NCBI GenBank assembly: GCA_947630215.1
Contig: CANRGX010000001.1
Coordinates: 1 to 64,000 of the forward strand
Direction: 5' to 3'
Source of the DNA: an uncultured Eisenbergiella sp.
Lineage (GTDB): Bacteria > Bacillota > Clostridia > Lachnospirales > Lachnospiraceae
Length of the DNA: 64,000 nucleotides
A model generated the notes under the pieces. The model had not been told where the DNA came from, ran no database searches, and saw only the letters and a program-made list of their open reading frames with translations. The position numbers were made by a program, and so were the translations under genes. Of the stretch, positions 8,855-16,686 are shown piece by piece (positions within the stretch are counted from its first letter, which is position 1; every line of letters begins with the position of its first letter).

Positions 8855-9848
8855 GAAGGGCGGGTTGTTTTGGTTTGACTGCGCCGAGGAGGACAGCCTG
8901 TATGCGGAAGACTTCCTGCAGGAGGGCCGCCCCTTGGACGCGCTTTCCGACAGGGAGATCCGCTGTCTGGACGGGATCAGGAAGCGCCGGCGAGAGGGGC
9001 GCATTTATCTGTCGCCCGCCGTGATCTATGCCGCCGCCAACCAGGAGACGTGCAGGCGCTGGATGCAAAATGCCGGCGCCGCCCGGAAAAAGGAATGGTA
9101 TGATGCGGGCGTGGAATGGATGCGGCGCCGCCCCGCTTTCCTGGAAAAGTTCGGCTGGAGAGAACGCAGCAGTGCGCTGATGGCGGCCGGGATCCTTTCC
9201 AGAGCGGAAAAAGGGAAAGACAGCGCCGCCCTAAAGCCCCTGCGGTGGATGCTCAAAGGAGGCTGGCGTTTTTTGTGGGAGGAGATCAAAAGCGCCCCCT
9301 GTCTGGACGCTTCTGTGTGGAAGGGGCTGGGGGAACCCTGGAAGGATTCCCGATCCATGAGCTGCGCCATGGACGGCGTGATATTGCTGACGGCGGTTCT
9401 GCTGCATAAGCCTGTGCGGGAACGCGATCAGTTCTGGAGCAGCCTGTGCCGTCTGAAGCGTTTTACGGAGGAATGTCCCAAAGCGCCTGCGCCGGAAACG
9501 GCCCTTGAGAAAAAGGACGCCGGATCGGAGGAAGAAGATGTCCGCATGATCTGGCTGATGTCCCACTTCCGCAATCCCCAGCGCCCCGCCTATATCCGGG
9601 AACGGGGCAGGCTTTGCAGCGAGTGGCTGGAACAGCTGTACCGGGTGACGGCCCTGGCGGGGCTGCCCGTCTCGGCCTTTGAAAACATGGAACTGTCCGG
9701 ACAGGAGGTCTGGCTTCTTTTGGAGACTATGGAGGAGAAGCCGACGGAGCGGCAGTACATGACCTTTTTACTGCTTTACGCGGTGGCGCGGGAACTGGCC
9801 CAGGCCGGGCGGATCGCGGCAAAACAGGAGCGCCCGGAGGAAAAATAA
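8847..9848 (+). CDS. Uncharacterised protein in MoxR/VWA operon
   Basis: A 333-residue, largely helical, charged protein of unknown family. ATG 8847 overlaps the previous stop and is preceded by GGAGGTGGGG; the frame is open further upstream but that part is shadow of the previous gene. It has no signal peptide; the middle (about 215-230) is a low-complexity acidic/lysine linker. Order in the operon suggests an adaptor or substrate protein for the VWA-MoxR pair, but nothing in the sequence proves it. Confidence 0.7.
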   Translation: MCEKGGLFWFDCAEEDSLYAEDFLQEGRPLDALSDREIRCLDGIRKRRREGRIYLSPAVIYAAANQETCRRWMQNAGAARKKEWYDAGVEWMRRRPAFLEKFGWRERSSALMAAGILSRAEKGKDSAALKPLRWMLKGGWRFLWEEIKSAPCLDASVWKGLGEPWKDSRSMSCAMDGVILLTAVLLHKPVRERDQFWSSLCRLKRFTEECPKAPAPETALEKKDAGSEEEDVRMIWLMSHFRNPQRPAYIRERGRLCSEWLEQLYRVTALAGLPVSAFENMELSGQEVWLLLETMEEKPTERQYMTFLLLYAVARELAQAGRIAAKQERPEEK

Positions 9849-9880
9849 CGGCCTTTTTTCACGCAATTCTGTACCAAAGG

Positions 9881-9909
9881 TTTACGGCTTCGCCGTTTTC
9901 TGCTAAGAT
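9881..9909 (+). promoter_or_regulatory. Possible internal promoter before the VWA gene
   Basis: TTTACG (9881-9886), 17 bp, then TAAGAT (9904-9909) with an upstream TGC that could act as an extended -10. It lies in the only sizeable gap (94 bp) of the operon. The spacer contains a short hairpin ACGGC-TTC-GCCGT followed by TTTT, so this stretch could instead attenuate transcription. Confidence 0.35.
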
Positions 9910-9942
9910 ATTGTCATACGTGGCAAAAGGAGGAGACGGGCT

Positions 9943-11283
9943 TTGTCGAACCTTGGTATGCCCAAAAAAGCGGCGCAGGAGGGGGACGAACGGAAGCAAA
10001 GGGTGTCCCGGCTGGCCGCCCGCGTCCTGGAACTGGCGCGGGACAGTATTTTTTTGCATCTTCGTTTTCTGGATGTGGCGATGTCGCGTCTGCGCCCGGT
10101 AGAAAGGCCGGGACTTTCGGGCATGGCCACAGACGGTGCTGCCCTTTTTTACGATCCTTATTTTGTCCTGCTGGGCTATCGGGAGGAACCGGGCTTTTGC
10201 GCCCGAAGCTGTCTGCATATGCTGCTGCACTGTATTTTCTATCACAGCTTTCGCTGTGAAGCGCTGGATCCTGCGCTCTGGGATCTGGCGGCGGATCTGG
10301 CGGTGGAAAATACGATCCTGGAAATGAAGCTGCCCTTTGCAGCGATGGAGAGGGACGACGAGGCGCGCCTTGTTTTGGAGGAGCTTTCCCAAAGGGCCGG
10401 CGCGCTGACCGCGGAACGTCTCTACCGGTACCTGCGCCGGCAGCCGCCCGACGAGGAGGAAGAAGGGAAGCTGCGCGCCCTCTTTACACGGGATATGCAC
10501 GATCTCTGGAGACGGCAGGAACCGCAGGAGCTGACGGTCACGGAGGAAATGTGGAAGAAGATCAGCGAGCGGGTAAAGGCGGATTTAAAGAGTTTTTCCC
10601 AGGGGCAGACGGAGTCGGAGAGCCTGATGAAAAACCTGGCCGAGGCCACGCGGGATCGGGTGGACTATGGGGAACTGCTGCGCCGTTTTACGGTCATGGG
10701 CGAGGATATGGCGATCAACGACGGGGAGTTCGATTATATTTATTATACCTACGGGCTGGCGCATTACGGGAATATGCCGCTGATCGAACCGCTGGAATAC
10801 CGGGATGTGAAGAAGGTCCGGGAGTTTGTCATCGCGCTGGACACCTCCGCCTCCTGCCGGGGCGATCTGGTGAAGGCGTTTGTGCGGCGCACTTACTCCA
10901 TTCTGAAGGGGACGGAGCATTTTTTCCAAAAGATCAACGTACATATCCTGCAGTGTGACAGCGAGGTACGCAGCGATGTGAAGATCACCTGCTTGGAACA
11001 GCTGGAGGATTTTCTGCGCAGCCAGAGACTGCAGGGCTTTGGTTCCACGGATTTCAGACCCGTTTTTTCCTATGTGGAGCGGCTTTTGGAGGAAGGGGAA
11101 TTTGAAAATCTGAAGGGGCTGATTTATTTCACCGACGGCTACGGGGTGTATCCGGAACGGATGCCCGGCTACGACGTGATTTTTGCGTTTCTGAGTGAGG
11201 ACGAAGGCTCGCAGCGGGTCCCGCCGTGGGCCATCCGGGTGGTTTTGAGCGAGGAAGAACTGGAGGAGCAGAGCGTTTCATGA
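9943..11283 (+). CDS. VWA-like domain protein with DUF2201-type N-terminal domain
   Basis: The 446-residue protein resembles the DUF2201 family: an N-terminal metallopeptidase-like domain and a C-terminal von Willebrand A-like domain. The C-terminal domain keeps the metal-site pattern DTSAS (about residues 305-309), a threonine in GFGSTDF (about 367) and FTDG (about 393). In the N-terminal domain the usual HExxH reads HMLLH, then CIFYH (about 90-99), so the catalytic glutamate is missing. The TTG start at 9943 is chosen because AAAGGAGGAG lies 7 bp before it. The stop overlaps the MoxR start by 4 bp. Known partners of such proteins are MoxR AAA+ ATPases, as here. Confidence 0.85.
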   Translation: MSNLGMPKKAAQEGDERKQRVSRLAARVLELARDSIFLHLRFLDVAMSRLRPVERPGLSGMATDGAALFYDPYFVLLGYREEPGFCARSCLHMLLHCIFYHSFRCEALDPALWDLAADLAVENTILEMKLPFAAMERDDEARLVLEELSQRAGALTAERLYRYLRRQPPDEEEEGKLRALFTRDMHDLWRRQEPQELTVTEEMWKKISERVKADLKSFSQGQTESESLMKNLAEATRDRVDYGELLRRFTVMGEDMAINDGEFDYIYYTYGLAHYGNMPLIEPLEYRDVKKVREFVIALDTSASCRGDLVKAFVRRTYSILKGTEHFFQKINVHILQCDSEVRSDVKITCLEQLEDFLRSQRLQGFGSTDFRPVFSYVERLLEEGEFENLKGLIYFTDGYGVYPERMPGYDVIFAFLSEDEGSQRVPPWAIRVVLSEEELEEQSVS

Positions 11284-12803
11284 ATATCAGACAGGCGAAA
11301 GCATACATCACAGATACGGTGAGACTGTACCTGAAAAAGGACGCAGACGGGGAATACGTGATCCCTGTGGTACGTCAGCGGCCCATTTTTCTGCTGGGCG
11401 CTCCCGGCATCGGGAAAACAGCCATTATGGAGCAGGTGGCCCAGGAAACGGGGGTCGCGCTGGTCTCCTATTCCATGACGCATCACACCCGGCAGTCGGC
11501 GCTGGGGCTGCCGTTTATCAGTCATCGCGTCTACGGCGGGCAGGAAACGGAGATTTCCGAATACACCATGAGCGAGATCATTGCTTCCATCTACGACGTG
11601 ATGGAGGAAAGCGGGATCCGGGAGGGAATTTTATTCCTGGATGAAATCAACTGCGTATCGGAGACGCTGGCGCCCTCCATCCTGCAGTTTTTGCAGTATA
11701 AAACCTTTGGGAAGCACCGCGTGCCCGGCGGGTGGGTGATTGTGACCGCCGGCAATCCGCCGGAATACAATAAATCCGTCCGGGAATTTGACGTGGTGAC
11801 CATGGATCGGCTGCGGGTACTGGAGGTAGAGGAGGATTATGAGGCGTGGAAGGTCTATGCGAAGGAGCGGGGGCTGCACGACGCCGTCACCGGTTTTTTG
11901 GATTTGAAAAAAGAATATTTTTACCGGATCGAGACGACGGTGGGCGGCCGCTCCTATGTGACGGCGCGGGGCTGGGAGGATCTGTCCGTCATTTTAAAGC
12001 TCTACGAGCAGGAGGGGCTGGCCGCGGATCAGACTCTGGTGGGACAGTATCTGCGCAATCCGCAGATTGCAAAGGAATTTAGCGCATATTATGATCTGTA
12101 CCGGAAATATAAGCAGGAGTATCCCATAGAGGAGATTCTGGCGGGCCGGGCCGGAAAGCCGACGGTGGAAAAAGCGGCCGCTGCGCCCTTTGACGAACGG
12201 CTCTCCCTGCTGGGAATGCTGATAGATAAGGTACAGGTTGCCATCCGGCAGGCGATGGAGCGCGCCGACAGTCTGTCGGATCTGTCGGTTCTGCTAAAAG
12301 GGGCGAAGGCCTTCCTGGACAGGACAGCGGCGGCAGAGGCGGCCGATCTGGCCGGCCTGTTGGAAAAGCAGGAGGAGGGACGGCGGAAGCTGCTGGAATC
12401 CAAGGAAAAGGCAAATACGCTGTCCGCTTCGGAAAAACGGCGGCAGAAGGAGGTTCTGCGGTTCCTCGCAAAAGCGCAGGAGCGGCTGCGTCCCTGCGGC
12501 CGGGAGAGCGGGGAAGCGACCTTTGCGCTGCTGAAAGAGGAATATGACGTTTTCGTGAAAAAACTGCGGGAGGAAACGGAGGGGATAAAGGCGCAGCTGC
12601 ATGGGCTGTTTGTGTTTACCGAGCAGGCGTTTTCGGGCGGAAACGAACTTTTGATTTTGATGACGGAGCTGACGGTCAACGAAAACAGCGCCCGTTTTAT
12701 CGGGATGTTTGGCTGCAGCGATTATCAGAAGCACAATGAGGAGCTGCTGCTGTCGGAGCGGCAGGAGATCCTGCGGCGCCAGATCGCGGATCTGACGCAG
12801 TAA
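11280..12803 (+). CDS. MoxR-like AAA+ ATPase
   Basis: Cytoplasmic AAA+ ATPase of the MoxR type, 507 residues. Walker A GAPGIGKT (about 41-48), Walker B ILFLDEINC (about 116-124), sensor 1 VTAGNPPEYN (about 154-163), arginine-rich region after VVTMDRLR. Residues about 295-500 form a long helical, coiled-coil-prone extension. The ATGA overlap with the VWA gene indicates coupled translation. MoxR/VWA pairs act as chaperone-like systems in maturation of protein complexes; the client here is unknown. The start at 11280 is set by the overlap; an upstream ATG in the same frame would be wholly inside the VWA gene. Confidence 0.9.
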   Translation: MNIRQAKAYITDTVRLYLKKDADGEYVIPVVRQRPIFLLGAPGIGKTAIMEQVAQETGVALVSYSMTHHTRQSALGLPFISHRVYGGQETEISEYTMSEIIASIYDVMEESGIREGILFLDEINCVSETLAPSILQFLQYKTFGKHRVPGGWVIVTAGNPPEYNKSVREFDVVTMDRLRVLEVEEDYEAWKVYAKERGLHDAVTGFLDLKKEYFYRIETTVGGRSYVTARGWEDLSVILKLYEQEGLAADQTLVGQYLRNPQIAKEFSAYYDLYRKYKQEYPIEEILAGRAGKPTVEKAAAAPFDERLSLLGMLIDKVQVAIRQAMERADSLSDLSVLLKGAKAFLDRTAAAEAADLAGLLEKQEEGRRKLLESKEKANTLSASEKRRQKEVLRFLAKAQERLRPCGRESGEATFALLKEEYDVFVKKLREETEGIKAQLHGLFVFTEQAFSGGNELLILMTELTVNENSARFIGMFGCSDYQKHNEELLLSERQEILRRQIADLTQ

Positions 12804-12817
12804 CGCGGGAGGGCGGC

Positions 12818-13750
12818 ATGGAAGAAGGAAAGTGGAAGACGGACGGCGTTGTTTTCCGTTACCAAAAGAGCCGGGGGAATGTGGCGATTCTGGGAATGGA
12901 GGGCAGCGCGGCCCGGCTGCGTATCCCGGAAAGCATAGACGGCGGACAGGTGACAGAGATCTGCAAAAAGGCGTTTTTCAACTGCCGTTCTCTGCGTCAG
13001 ATATGGCTGCCGGACTCCCTGGAGGAGGTGGGCAGCTGGGCCTTCGCCCACTGCGTGAATCTGGAGCGGGTAGAGTTACCCTGGAAAACGCTGCGGATGG
13101 GAAAGGATCCTTTCCTGGGCAGCGAACGACTGGGAGAAATTTTCCTCCGGCGCCGGGAGGAAGAAGGGGAAAAAGAGGGGCCGGGACAGGCGGACAGTGC
13201 GCAGATCGCGCCCCTTTTAGCGGCGGCGGCCGTCCGGATGGAGGATCCCCATCTGTTCTCCTTAAAAGACGCCGGCAGCGCCGGGTGGATACGCCGGTGG
13301 GACGCCAGGATGCTGGTTCTTTTGCGGGAGCCGGACGCTTCCGGTTTTGAAAAGAATGTGCTGACCGGGGAGGAAGACTATGCCAGTACCGATTTTGAAC
13401 GGTTTGTCAGGGAAAAACGAAAGGCCAAGGCCCGGCTGGCTTTTTTAAGGCTGCGGTATTCCTGCGGCCTGCCGGAGGAGATCCGAAAGGAGCTGGAAGC
13501 CTATCTGACGGAACATACCAAGGGGTGCGCCTCGGAGGAAAGCTGGCAGGTGCTTTTGGAGGAATATGGGGAGGAACCGGCGTATTACCGTCTGTTCGCC
13601 GGGCTGGGCTGTGTGACGGCAGAGAATTTGGATGGGATGTTACGGGACATCGGGGAGAACTATCCCGAAATGAAGGCCTATTTCATGCGTTACCGGGAAG
13701 AAAAGCTGGGATACGGGGACTTTTTTTCCTCGCTTTCACTGGATTTTTGA
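12818..13750 (+). CDS. Leucine-rich-repeat (BspA-type) protein of the MoxR/VWA operon
   Basis: A 310-residue protein. The N-terminal 110 residues contain BspA/TpLRR-style repeats, for example FFNCRSLRQIWLPDSLEEVG and AFAHCVNLERVELP. The rest (about 120-310) is helical and unique. Unlike surface BspA proteins it has no signal peptide or anchor, so it is probably cytoplasmic. It begins 14 bp after the MoxR gene and shares its operon; a role in recognising clients of the AAA+/VWA pair would fit, but this is inference. Confidence 0.8.
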   Translation: MEEGKWKTDGVVFRYQKSRGNVAILGMEGSAARLRIPESIDGGQVTEICKKAFFNCRSLRQIWLPDSLEEVGSWAFAHCVNLERVELPWKTLRMGKDPFLGSERLGEIFLRRREEEGEKEGPGQADSAQIAPLLAAAAVRMEDPHLFSLKDAGSAGWIRRWDARMLVLLREPDASGFEKNVLTGEEDYASTDFERFVREKRKAKARLAFLRLRYSCGLPEEIRKELEAYLTEHTKGCASEESWQVLLEEYGEEPAYYRLFAGLGCVTAENLDGMLRDIGENYPEMKAYFMRYREEKLGYGDFFSSLSLDF

Positions 13751-13797
13751 GCGCCTCTGACAGGAAGAATCTGCGACGCTTCGGAAGGGAGAACAGG

Positions 13798-14262
13798 ATG
13801 GACGAAACGTATGCGCTTTTGGCAGCGCAGATGGAGGAACTGCTGGATCGGGAATTTCCGCTGATCAGCAATCTGAGCAACGCCGCGGCCCTGCTGTACG
13901 GCGGTCTGGATCGGATCAACTGGGCAGGGTTTTATCTGCTGCGATCCGGTGTGCTGTGGCTGGGGCCCTTTGGCGGGAAACCGGCCTGCGTGCGTATCGA
14001 ATTGGGGAAGGGCGTCTGCGGGACCGCGGCGGCCGAAAGGCGGACGGTAGCGGTAGACGATGTGCGCCGCTTCCCCGGGCATATTGCCTGTGACAGCGCC
14101 TCCCGTTCGGAGATTGTTCTTCCCCTGATTTGGAAGGGGACGCTGTGGGGCGTGCTGGATATTGACAGCCCGCAGGAAAACCGGTTTACAAAACGGGATC
14201 AGGCAGGGCTGGAACGGATCGCAGAGATTCTGTCGCAGATTTGGGACGCCCGGACTCTGTGA
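13798..14262 (+). CDS. msrC: Free methionine-(R)-sulfoxide reductase (GAF domain)
   Basis: fRMsr reduces free L-methionine-R-sulfoxide with thioredoxin-type donors. The 154-residue GAF protein has the three family cysteines: GKPACVRI (about residue 64), GKGVCGTA (about 74) and HIACDSASRSEIVLPL (about 98), as well as WAGFYLL and LDIDSP. ATG 13798 follows GGAAGGGAG; the longer in-frame extension upstream is shadow of the previous gene. It lies 47 bp after the LRR gene and could be transcribed with it. Confidence 0.93.
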   Translation: MDETYALLAAQMEELLDREFPLISNLSNAAALLYGGLDRINWAGFYLLRSGVLWLGPFGGKPACVRIELGKGVCGTAAAERRTVAVDDVRRFPGHIACDSASRSEIVLPLIWKGTLWGVLDIDSPQENRFTKRDQAGLERIAEILSQIWDARTL

Positions 14263-14298
14263 CGGGGCGCGTATGGCGGCAGACAGGGAGGGACGAAA

Positions 14299-14511
14299 AT
14301 GACGCAGGAAGAAATGATCGCCGATATTTTGAAACATCTGGACGGGGAGACGACGTTGGGAGCCGCCCGCATGAGCGTGGAAATGGCGCCCGGACGGGCA
14401 GGCAGCAAGGAGGTCTCCCACAAGTGCTGCAACGCCTATGGCAGACCCGCCAGCGAGACGGTGGCGCTGCTGGATATGTATACCGATCTCAGCGCGCCGG
14501 GCGAGGAGTGA
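14299..14511 (+). CDS. Small conserved-looking protein of unknown function (70 aa)
   Basis: ATG at 14299 with GGGAGG upstream, 36 bp after msrC and in the same direction. The product is soluble and contains a CC pair in SHKCCNAYGRPASET and an LLDMYTDLS tail. The sequence reads like a real small protein (balanced composition, internal conserved-looking motif), but no function is known to me. The thiol pair and the location next to a methionine-sulfoxide reductase might point to redox work; this is only a guess. Confidence 0.65.
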   Translation: MTQEEMIADILKHLDGETTLGAARMSVEMAPGRAGSKEVSHKCCNAYGRPASETVALLDMYTDLSAPGEE

Positions 14512-14539
14512 GACGCGGAAATTTTCAAAACCCGCGCGG

Positions 14540-14568
14540 TTGCAAAGGGCGGTTCGATATGGTATGAT
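14540..14568 (+). promoter_or_regulatory. Promoter of pseB
   Basis: TTGCAA (14540-14545), a 17-bp spacer and TATGAT (14563-14568), the latter preceded by TGG as an extended -10. The transcript would begin about 25 nt before the AAAGGAG ribosome site of the gene at 14602. Confidence 0.7.
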
Positions 14569-14601
14569 CGGAGACAGGACGGAACGAAAGGAGACAGGTT
14601 C

Positions 14602-15591
14602 ATGCTTTTGGACGACAAGGTGATTCTCGTTACGGGAGGCACAGGCAGCTTTGGCAGATGCTTTACAAAATATGTGATGGAGCACTATCATCCGCGCAAA
14701 ATCATCATCTATTCCAGGGATGAGTTCAAGCAGTGGATGATGCAGGACGATTTTAAGGAATATGCGGACAGGCTCCGCTTTTTTATCGGCGACGTGCGCG
14801 ATCTGCAGCGTCTGCAGCGGGCCTTCGACGGGGTGGATTATGTGGTGCACGCTGCGGCGCTCAAACAGGTGCCCGCCTGCGAGTATAATCCCAATGAGGC
14901 CATCAAAACCAATATCCACGGCGCGATGAATGTCATTGAGGCGGCGCTGGATACCGGCGTGAAAAAGGTGGTGGCGCTTTCCACCGATAAGGCGGTGAAT
15001 CCGGTGAACCTCTACGGCGGCACGAAGCTGGTCAGCGATAAGCTGTTCATTGCCGCCAACGCCTATGTGGGAGATAAGGACGTGAACTTTTCTCTCGTCC
15101 GGTACGGCAACGTGGCGGGCAGCAGAGGATCCATCATCCCGATTTTTCAGAATATCATCCGCAACGGCGGCAGAAAGCTGCCCATTACCGATCCGCGCAT
15201 GACCCGGTTCTGGATCAGCCTGGAGCAGGGCGTGGAGCTGGTGATCAAGGCGCTGGCGGAGGCAAAGGGCGGAGAGACCTTTATCAGTAAGCTCCCTTCG
15301 TTTAAGGTCACGGATCTGGCGGAGGCGATGCTGCCGGGCTGTGAACTGGAGGAAATCGGCATCCGGCCCGGGGAGAAGCTGCATGAGATCATGGTGACTC
15401 CGGAGGACTCTTTCCACACCTATGAATATGAAAAGCATTTCATCGTCTATCCGCAGATGACGTGGAACAACAAGCAGCAGCCGGATGAAAGCGGCCGGAA
15501 GGTGGAGGACGGCTTTTCCTACAGCTCCGGCAATAATGCCGAGTGGCTGTCCGTGGAGGACATCCGCAGGCTGCTGGGGAACTGGAAATGA
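14602..15591 (+). CDS. pseB: UDP-N-acetylglucosamine 4,6-dehydratase (inverting), PseB
   Basis: First step of CMP-pseudaminic acid synthesis: UDP-GlcNAc is dehydrated and C5-inverted to the 4-keto-6-deoxy-L-arabino sugar. The 329-residue soluble form has TGGTGSFGRCF at the N-terminus, HAAALKQVPACEYNPNEA, and the active-site segment STDKAVNPVNLYGGTK with Asp-Lys and Tyr-Lys. It also has YGNVAGSRGSIIP. The short form without membrane helices separates PseB from the long PglF/CapD type. It is coupled by ATGA overlap to a GT2 transferase. The other pse genes face it from the opposite strand. Confidence 0.9.
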   Translation: MLLDDKVILVTGGTGSFGRCFTKYVMEHYHPRKIIIYSRDEFKQWMMQDDFKEYADRLRFFIGDVRDLQRLQRAFDGVDYVVHAAALKQVPACEYNPNEAIKTNIHGAMNVIEAALDTGVKKVVALSTDKAVNPVNLYGGTKLVSDKLFIAANAYVGDKDVNFSLVRYGNVAGSRGSIIPIFQNIIRNGGRKLPITDPRMTRFWISLEQGVELVIKALAEAKGGETFISKLPSFKVTDLAEAMLPGCELEEIGIRPGEKLHEIMVTPEDSFHTYEYEKHFIVYPQMTWNNKQQPDESGRKVEDGFSYSSGNNAEWLSVEDIRRLLGNWK

Positions 15592-16622
15592 AACTGAGCA
15601 TCATTGTGCCTGTCTATAACATGGCGGCGGAGGGCAAGCTGGAATACTGTCTGGACTCCCTGGTGCGACAGACCGTTTCGGACTATGAGATCATCGCGGT
15701 GGACGACGCGTCCCAGGACAACTCGCCGGAGATCCTGCGGCAGTATCAACGGCGGTATCCGGACAGATTCCGCGCCGTGTTTTCCGAGACGAATAAAAGG
15801 CAGGGGGGCGCGAAGAACATCGGCCTTTCCCAGGCCAAAGGCGACTGGATCGGTTTTATAGACAGCGACGACTGGATCGCGCCGGATATGTATGAGAAGC
15901 TCCTGAAAAGGGCGCAGGAGACGGGCGCGGACATGGTGGGCTGCGATTATCAGCTGACGTATGAGCACAGTATGGCCACCGGACAGGCGGTGCCAAACGG
16001 CAATGCCGGACAGTGCGGCGTACTGACGCCGGAAAAATACCGTTCCCTGATCTTGGACGGCGGAAGCCTGGTGGTCAAGATCTATCGCAGGGAGATGTTT
16101 ACCGGATCGGGCCTTCGGTTTCCGGAACATATTTTTTATGAGGACAATGCCATCGGCCCGGCGTTGATGCTGCAGGCAAAGCATTACGAGTATATCCCGG
16201 AGCCTTTGTACTATTACTATCAGCACGGCGGTTCCACCGTCCATACAATTACCCGGCAGCGCTGTGAGGATCGCATGGAAGCGGCCCGGGGCATTGTGCG
16301 GGAGGCCAGGCGGCTGGGCCATCTGGAAGATTACAGGCCGGAACTGTGTTTTGAGTTTACGGTGCTGTTTTATGTCAATACCCTTTTCTCCTATATGGTG
16401 GGGAAGGGGAGAAAGTCCCCCCGTTTTGTGAGAGAGATGGGGCGGGAGATGAAAAGGACGTTCCCGGAGTTCCAGGAGAACCCCTATTATCAAGAGCGGA
16501 TTGACGCAGAGGAAAAAAAGCTGATTGCCATGCAGCAGAGATCCACGTGGTACTTCATGGCCTATTATAAGCTGCTGTGGACGTACCGGGCCATCCGGAA
16601 GAAGATCGCAAATCCGAAGTGA
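15588..16622 (+). CDS. Glycosyltransferase family 2
   Basis: GT-A fold inverting transferase, 344 residues. It has IIVPVYN at the N-terminus, VDDASQDNS, the metal/nucleotide motif FIDSDDW (about residues 90-96), and a basic C-terminal part without clear membrane helices. ATG 15588 overlaps the pseB stop. Donor and acceptor are unknown. Co-transcription with pseB suggests a role in the same surface glycan. Confidence 0.88.
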   Translation: MKLSIIVPVYNMAAEGKLEYCLDSLVRQTVSDYEIIAVDDASQDNSPEILRQYQRRYPDRFRAVFSETNKRQGGAKNIGLSQAKGDWIGFIDSDDWIAPDMYEKLLKRAQETGADMVGCDYQLTYEHSMATGQAVPNGNAGQCGVLTPEKYRSLILDGGSLVVKIYRREMFTGSGLRFPEHIFYEDNAIGPALMLQAKHYEYIPEPLYYYYQHGGSTVHTITRQRCEDRMEAARGIVREARRLGHLEDYRPELCFEFTVLFYVNTLFSYMVGKGRKSPRFVREMGREMKRTFPEFQENPYYQERIDAEEKKLIAMQQRSTWYFMAYYKLLWTYRAIRKKIANPK

Positions 16623-16632
16623 ACGACAGCAA

Positions 16633-16686
16633 CAAAGGGCGGAGACGCAGCTCCCAAAGGAGCCAGCGTCCCCGCCCTTTGTTTCT
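16633..16686. terminator. Strong bidirectional terminator between converging pse genes
   Basis: A long imperfect hairpin, CAAAGGGCGGAGACGCAGCT with its complement ending CCGCCCTTTG, in the 62 bp between the GT2 gene and pseG. Plus-strand exit is TTTGTTTCTAT; minus-strand exit is TTTGTTGCTG. It can end both transcripts. The right arm touches the end of pseG. Confidence 0.85.

Noticed and set aside
9881-9942. Small hairpin ACGGC-TTC-GCCGT with TTTT as a terminator
   Set aside because: The stem is only 5 bp and it overlaps a possible promoter spacer; not convincing as a terminator.
13690-15438. Long minus-strand open frame (582 codons) across msrC and pseB
   Set aside because: It runs opposite to genes with clear catalytic motifs on the plus strand, has no ribosome site and reads as low-quality His/Gln/Arg-rich protein; an antisense shadow caused by GC-rich codon bias.
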